A stretch of 7,946 nt of DNA from an uncultured Burkholderiales bacterium (GTDB taxonomy: Bacteria; Pseudomonadota; Gammaproteobacteria; Burkholderiales; Burkholderiaceae_C): the NCBI GenBank assembly GCA_903926695.1, contig CAIYKK010000396.1, positions 1 to 7,946 of the forward strand, given 5' to 3'. Positions 4,609-7,946 of the stretch are shown here, piece by piece. A program made the position numbers and the translations under genes. The notes under the pieces were generated by a model that was not told the origin of the DNA, ran no database searches, and saw nothing but the letters and a program-made list of their open reading frames with translations. Within the stretch, counting starts at the first letter, position 1; each line of letters begins with the position of its first letter.

Positions 4609-6141
4609 TCAGACCTCCAGCTTGATGGGAAAGGTGCGTTTCTTGTTGCCGCCAAAGAGGCTTGTTTCGCTCGCGCCGTCGGAGCAGCCGTTGCCAAACG
4701 TAAAACCGCAGCCGCCGCGCACATCGAAAGCGTTTTCCGCATACTCGCGGTGACTGCTCGGAATCACGAAGCGGTCTTCGTAGTTGGCAATGGCCATGAC
4801 GTGGTACATCTCTTCGACTTCGCCGACCGTCAGGCCCGCCTGCGCCAGCACGGCCAGATTCTGCTCGTTGTCCACATGCTTGCTGCGCTGGTAGGCGCGC
4901 ATGGCCAGCATGCGCTGCAGGGCGCGGATCACTGGCGCGGTGTCGCCAGCGGTCAACAGGTTGGCCAGGTACTGCACCGGAATGCGCATCTGGGCAATGT
5001 CGGGCAGCTCGCCGTTGATGCCGATTTGCCCGGCGTTGGCGGCGGACGTGATCGGCGACAGCGGCGGCACATACCAGACCATCGGCAGCGTGCGGTACTC
5101 GGGGTGCAGCGGCAGCGCGACTTTCCATTCGACGGCCATTTTGTACACCGGGCTGCGGCGGGCGCCTTCGAGCCAGGCTTCGGGAATGCCGTCCAGACGC
5201 GCCTGGGCAATCACCGCCGGGTCGTGCGGGTCGAGGAACATATCGAGCTGGGCCTGGTACAGGTCCTTGTCGTTTTCCACGCTGGCCGCTTCCTGAATGC
5301 GGTCGGCGTCATACAGGATCACGCCTAAATAACGAATGCGCCCGACGCAGGTTTCGCTGCACACGGTCGGCTGGCCCGCCTCGATGCGCGGGTAGCAAAA
5401 AGTGCATTTCTCGGCCTTGCCGCTTTTCCAGTTGTAGTAAATCTTCTTGTACGGGCAGCCCGAGACGCACATGCGCCAGCCACGGCATTTGTCCTGGTCG
5501 ATCAGCACGATGCCGTCTTCCTCGCGCTTGTAGATCGAGCCCGACGGGCAGGACGCGACGCAGGCCGGGTTCAGGCAGTGCTCACACAGGCGCGGCAGGT
5601 ACATCATGAAGGTGTTTTCAAACTGGCCGACCATGTCCTTCTGGACCTGCTCGAAGTTGGCCAGATTGGCATCCTTGCTGCGCTTGGAGAACTCGCCGCC
5701 GAGGATTTCTTCCCAGTTCGGACCCCATTCGATCTTTTCCATGCGCTTGCCGGTAATCAAGCTGCGCGGGCGGGCTGTCGGCGTCGCCTTCATTTCGGGC
5801 GCGGCCTGCAGGTGCGCGTAATCGAAGGTGAACGGTTCGTAGTAGTCGTCGATCTGCGGCATGTTCGGGTTGGCGAACAGGCGCATCAACAGCTTCCACT
5901 TGCCGCCCTGGCGCGGTTCAATCGAGCCGTCGGCGTTGCGAATCCAGCCGCCGTTCCATTTGTCCTGGTTTTCCCATTCCTTGGGATAGCCGATGCCGGG
6001 TTTCGTTTCAACATTGTTGAACCAGGCGTATTCGGTGCCGGGGCGGCTGGTCCAGACGTTTTTGCAGGTGACGGAACAGGTGTGGCAGCCGATGCACTTG
6101 TCCAGGTTGAGCACCATGCCGATTTGTGCGCGTACTTTCAT
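4609..6141 (-). CDS. narH: Respiratory nitrate reductase beta subunit (iron-sulfur electron transfer)
   Basis: NarH carries electrons from the NarI haems to NarG through four Fe-S clusters on the cytoplasmic side of the membrane. The 510-residue sequence has four cysteine groups: Cys16/19/22/26 (CIGCHTCSVTC); Cys186/189/194/198 (CEHCLNPACVASC); Cys219, Trp222, Cys225, Cys229 (CRGWRMCVSGC); and Cys246/249/261/265. The Trp in the third group is the known NarH feature that makes that cluster [3Fe-4S]. Groups two to four are shifted by two from E. coli numbering, which means a two-residue insertion before them. The start ATG overlaps the narG stop (ATGA at 6141-6138) and has GGGAG seven bases upstream. 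No frameshift or missing ligand is seen. Confidence 0.99.
   Translation of the reverse strand: MKVRAQIGMVLNLDKCIGCHTCSVTCKNVWTSRPGTEYAWFNNVETKPGIGYPKEWENQDKWNGGWIRNADGSIEPRQGGKWKLLMRLFANPNMPQIDDYYEPFTFDYAHLQAAPEMKATPTARPRSLITGKRMEKIEWGPNWEEILGGEFSKRSKDANLANFEQVQKDMVGQFENTFMMYLPRLCEHCLNPACVASCPSGSIYKREEDGIVLIDQDKCRGWRMCVSGCPYKKIYYNWKSGKAEKCTFCYPRIEAGQPTVCSETCVGRIRYLGVILYDADRIQEAASVENDKDLYQAQLDMFLDPHDPAVIAQARLDGIPEAWLEGARRSPVYKMAVEWKVALPLHPEYRTLPMVWYVPPLSPITSAANAGQIGINGELPDIAQMRIPVQYLANLLTAGDTAPVIRALQRMLAMRAYQRSKHVDNEQNLAVLAQAGLTVGEVEEMYHVMAIANYEDRFVIPSSHREYAENAFDVRGGCGFTFGNGCSDGASETSLFGGNKKRTFPIKLEV
4614..4618 (-). promoter_or_regulatory. Ribosome binding site of narJ
   Basis: GGAGG on the minus strand, nine bases before the ATG at 4604 and embedded in the last codons of narH. 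It decides the narJ start against the longer open frame. Confidence 0.75.
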
Positions 6142-7946
6142 GCTGCTTCTCCCATTTGTCCCATTTTGCGCACGGCGGCGACGTATTCGTCATCGGTGGG
6201 CGTGTCTAACCAGTCCACCTTGTCCATCTTGCGCACCACGACAAATTCGTCGCGGTTCGTGCCAATGGTTCCGTAGTAATTGAAGCCGTAGCTCAACTGG
6301 GCGTAGCCGCCGATCATGTGCGTCGGCTTCAGCACAATCCGGGTCACCGAGTTGTGGATGCCCCCGCGCTGGCCGGTGATTTCCGAGCCGGGCGTGTTGA
6401 CGATTTTTTCCTGCGCGTGGTACATCAGCACCATGCCGGGCTTGACGCGCTGGCTGACCACAGCCCGCGCCGCAATCGCGCCGTTGACGTTGTAGGCCTC
6501 GATCCAGTCGTTGTCTTCAACGCCAATCAGCTTGGCATCGTCCTCGCTGAGCCAGATAATCGGCCCGCCCCGGCTCAGGGTGAGCATGATCAGGTTGTCG
6601 GTGTAGGTCGAATGAATGCCCCATTTCTGGTGCGGCGTGATGAAGTTCAGCAGGATTTCAGCGTTGCCGTTGGAACGGATGCCGTGAACGCCCGCCGTCG
6701 CCTTCAGGTTCACCGGCGGCCGGTAGCTGGCAAAACCTTCGCCGAAAGCCAGCATCCACGGGTGATCTTGGTAAAACTGCTGGCGGCCCGTCAGCGTGCG
6801 CCACGGGATGTATTCATGCACATTCGTATAACCGGCGTTGTAAGACACCGTTTCAGATTCAATCCCGCTCCAGGTCGGCGAGCTGATGATCTTGCGCGGC
6901 TGCGCCTGAATGTCGCGGAAACGGATTTTTTCGTCCTCGCGGTGCAGCGCCAGATGCGTGTGATCGCGTCCCGTCTGCTTGCCCAGCGCTTCCCAGGCTT
7001 TCACGGCAACGTGGCCGTTGGTCTCGGGGGCCAGTTGCAGCACCATTTCGCAGGCGTCGATGTCGCTTTGAATGCGCGGCATGCCTTGCGTCACGCCGGG
7101 CTCAGTCACCAGGCCGTTGAGCTGGCCGAGTTGCGTCACTTCGATCTGCGTGTTCCAGCCGATGCCCTTGCCGCCGTTGCCGAGCTTGTTGAGCAGCGGG
7201 CCGACAGCGGTGAAGCGCTTGTACACGTTCGGGTAATCGCGTTCCACCACCTGCATTTGCGGGGCGGTCTTGCCGGGAATCAGCTCGCACTCGCCGCGTT
7301 TCCAGTCCTTGACCTCGAAGGGCTGGGCCAGCTCGCCCGGCGTGTCGTGCATCACCGGGGTCAGCACCATTTCTTTTTCGACGCCGAGGTGGCCGTCGCA
7401 CAGTTCGCTGAATTTCTTCGCAAAACCCTTGTAGATTTCCCAGTCGCTTTTCGATTGCCAGACCGGGTCCACCGCCGTCGAAAGCGGGTGGATGAAAGGG
7501 TGCATGTCGCTGGTGTTGAGGTCGTTCTTTTCGTACCAGGTGGCGGTCGGCAAAACGATGTCGGAATACAGGCAGGTCGTGCTCATGCGGAAGTCCAGCG
7601 TGACCAGCAAATCGAGCTTGCCTTCCGGGGCCTTGTCGTGCCAGACCACTTCCTCGGGCTTGGCTTCTTCGCGCCCCAGATCCTTGCCCTGCACGCCGTT
7701 GGTCGTCCCGAGCAGGTGCTTGAGGAAATACTCGTGGCCCTTGCCCGAGGAGCCGATGATGTTTGAGCGCCAGACAAACATGTTGCGCGGCCAGTTGGCC
7801 GGATGGTCCGGGTCTTCGCAGCTCAGTTTCAAGGAGCCGTCTTTCAGCGATTTCACGACGTAGTCTTTCGCGTCCAGCCCGGCAGCCTGCGCGTCTTTGA
7901 CCACCTGCATCGGGTTCGTCTGCAGCTGCGGGGCGGAGGGCAGCCA
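6138..7946 (-). CDS. narG: Respiratory nitrate reductase alpha subunit, C-terminal half (runs off the right edge)
   Basis: NarG is the molybdenum bis-MGD subunit that reduces nitrate to nitrite in the cytoplasm. The window holds the last 602 residues, about half of a protein that is usually near 1,240. The open frame continues to the edge without a start: the edge codons read WLPSAPQL, familiar from NarG. Clear family stretches include WRSNIIGSSGKGHEYFLKHL, STTCLYSDIVLPTATWYEKN and GQRGGIHNSVTRIVLKPTHM, and the C-terminal molybdopterin-dinucleotide-binding domain is complete. The N-terminal [4Fe-4S] motif and the Asp ligand of molybdenum lie outside the window and cannot be checked. An internal ATG at 7910 is not the start. 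The stop overlaps the narH start. No frame disruption is seen. The operon promoter, and any narK or narXL genes, would be further right. Confidence 0.98.
   Translation of the reverse strand, partial: WLPSAPQLQTNPMQVVKDAQAAGLDAKDYVVKSLKDGSLKLSCEDPDHPANWPRNMFVWRSNIIGSSGKGHEYFLKHLLGTTNGVQGKDLGREEAKPEEVVWHDKAPEGKLDLLVTLDFRMSTTCLYSDIVLPTATWYEKNDLNTSDMHPFIHPLSTAVDPVWQSKSDWEIYKGFAKKFSELCDGHLGVEKEMVLTPVMHDTPGELAQPFEVKDWKRGECELIPGKTAPQMQVVERDYPNVYKRFTAVGPLLNKLGNGGKGIGWNTQIEVTQLGQLNGLVTEPGVTQGMPRIQSDIDACEMVLQLAPETNGHVAVKAWEALGKQTGRDHTHLALHREDEKIRFRDIQAQPRKIISSPTWSGIESETVSYNAGYTNVHEYIPWRTLTGRQQFYQDHPWMLAFGEGFASYRPPVNLKATAGVHGIRSNGNAEILLNFITPHQKWGIHSTYTDNLIMLTLSRGGPIIWLSEDDAKLIGVEDNDWIEAYNVNGAIAARAVVSQRVKPGMVLMYHAQEKIVNTPGSEITGQRGGIHNSVTRIVLKPTHMIGGYAQLSYGFNYYGTIGTNRDEFVVVRKMDKVDWLDTPTDDEYVAAVRKMGQMGEAA

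Noticed and set aside
4605..4742. N-terminal extension of NarJ to an upstream ATG at 4742
   Set aside because: It would lie wholly inside narH and has no NarJ character. The ATG at 4604 has a good ribosome site and gives the normal family length.
6318..7766. 482-codon plus-strand frame opposite narG
   Set aside because: Composition is that of an antisense shadow (rich in His, Arg, Gln, Val, Ala) with no recognisable domain, while the other strand is unmistakably NarG.

Overview
The window comes from a GC-rich proteobacterium. The gene content and protein style (a cydP-cydA operon head, a narGHJI operon followed by a parvulin gene, E. coli-like NarG/H/J/I) fit a facultatively denitrifying betaproteobacterium, probably Burkholderiales/Comamonadaceae. 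That placement is inference from the look of the proteins, not from a search.

Layout. (1) 1-391, minus strand: the start of a cytochrome bd quinol oxidase operon. The small-subunit gene cydP comes first, overlaps the GTG start of cydA by four bases, and cydA runs off the left edge. (2) 392-619: a divergent control region. It holds a near-consensus sigma-54 (-24/-12) promoter facing cydP, a near-consensus IHF site, and a cluster of TGGCA repeats plus a 7-bp dyad placed where an enhancer-binding protein would sit. A weaker sigma-54-like element faces the other way. (3) 620-2026, plus strand: a sigma-54-dependent activator (PAS with a Cys triad, AAA+ with GAFTGA, Fis-type HTH). (4) 2027-2212: the gap between convergent genes, filled almost entirely by a decayed IS4-like transposase fragment (frame 2216-2007, minus strand). 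(5) 2213-7946, minus strand: the respiratory nitrate reductase operon narG(partial)-narH-narJ-narI-parvulin PPIase. All junctions are ATGA overlaps except narH/narJ, which has a 4-nt gap. The nar promoter and the N-terminal half of NarG lie beyond the right edge.

How it works together. NarGHI is the membrane quinol:nitrate oxidoreductase, NarJ is its chaperone, and the parvulin is probably an accessory folding factor. Cytochrome bd is a high-affinity oxygen-reducing quinol oxidase. Both systems drain the quinol pool when oxygen is low. The most noteworthy signal is that the bd oxidase operon appears to be read from a sigma-54 promoter with a complete enhancer-IHF-promoter layout. The divergent PAS/Cys activator is the obvious candidate regulator. 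This rests on motif reading and gene position, not on experiment.
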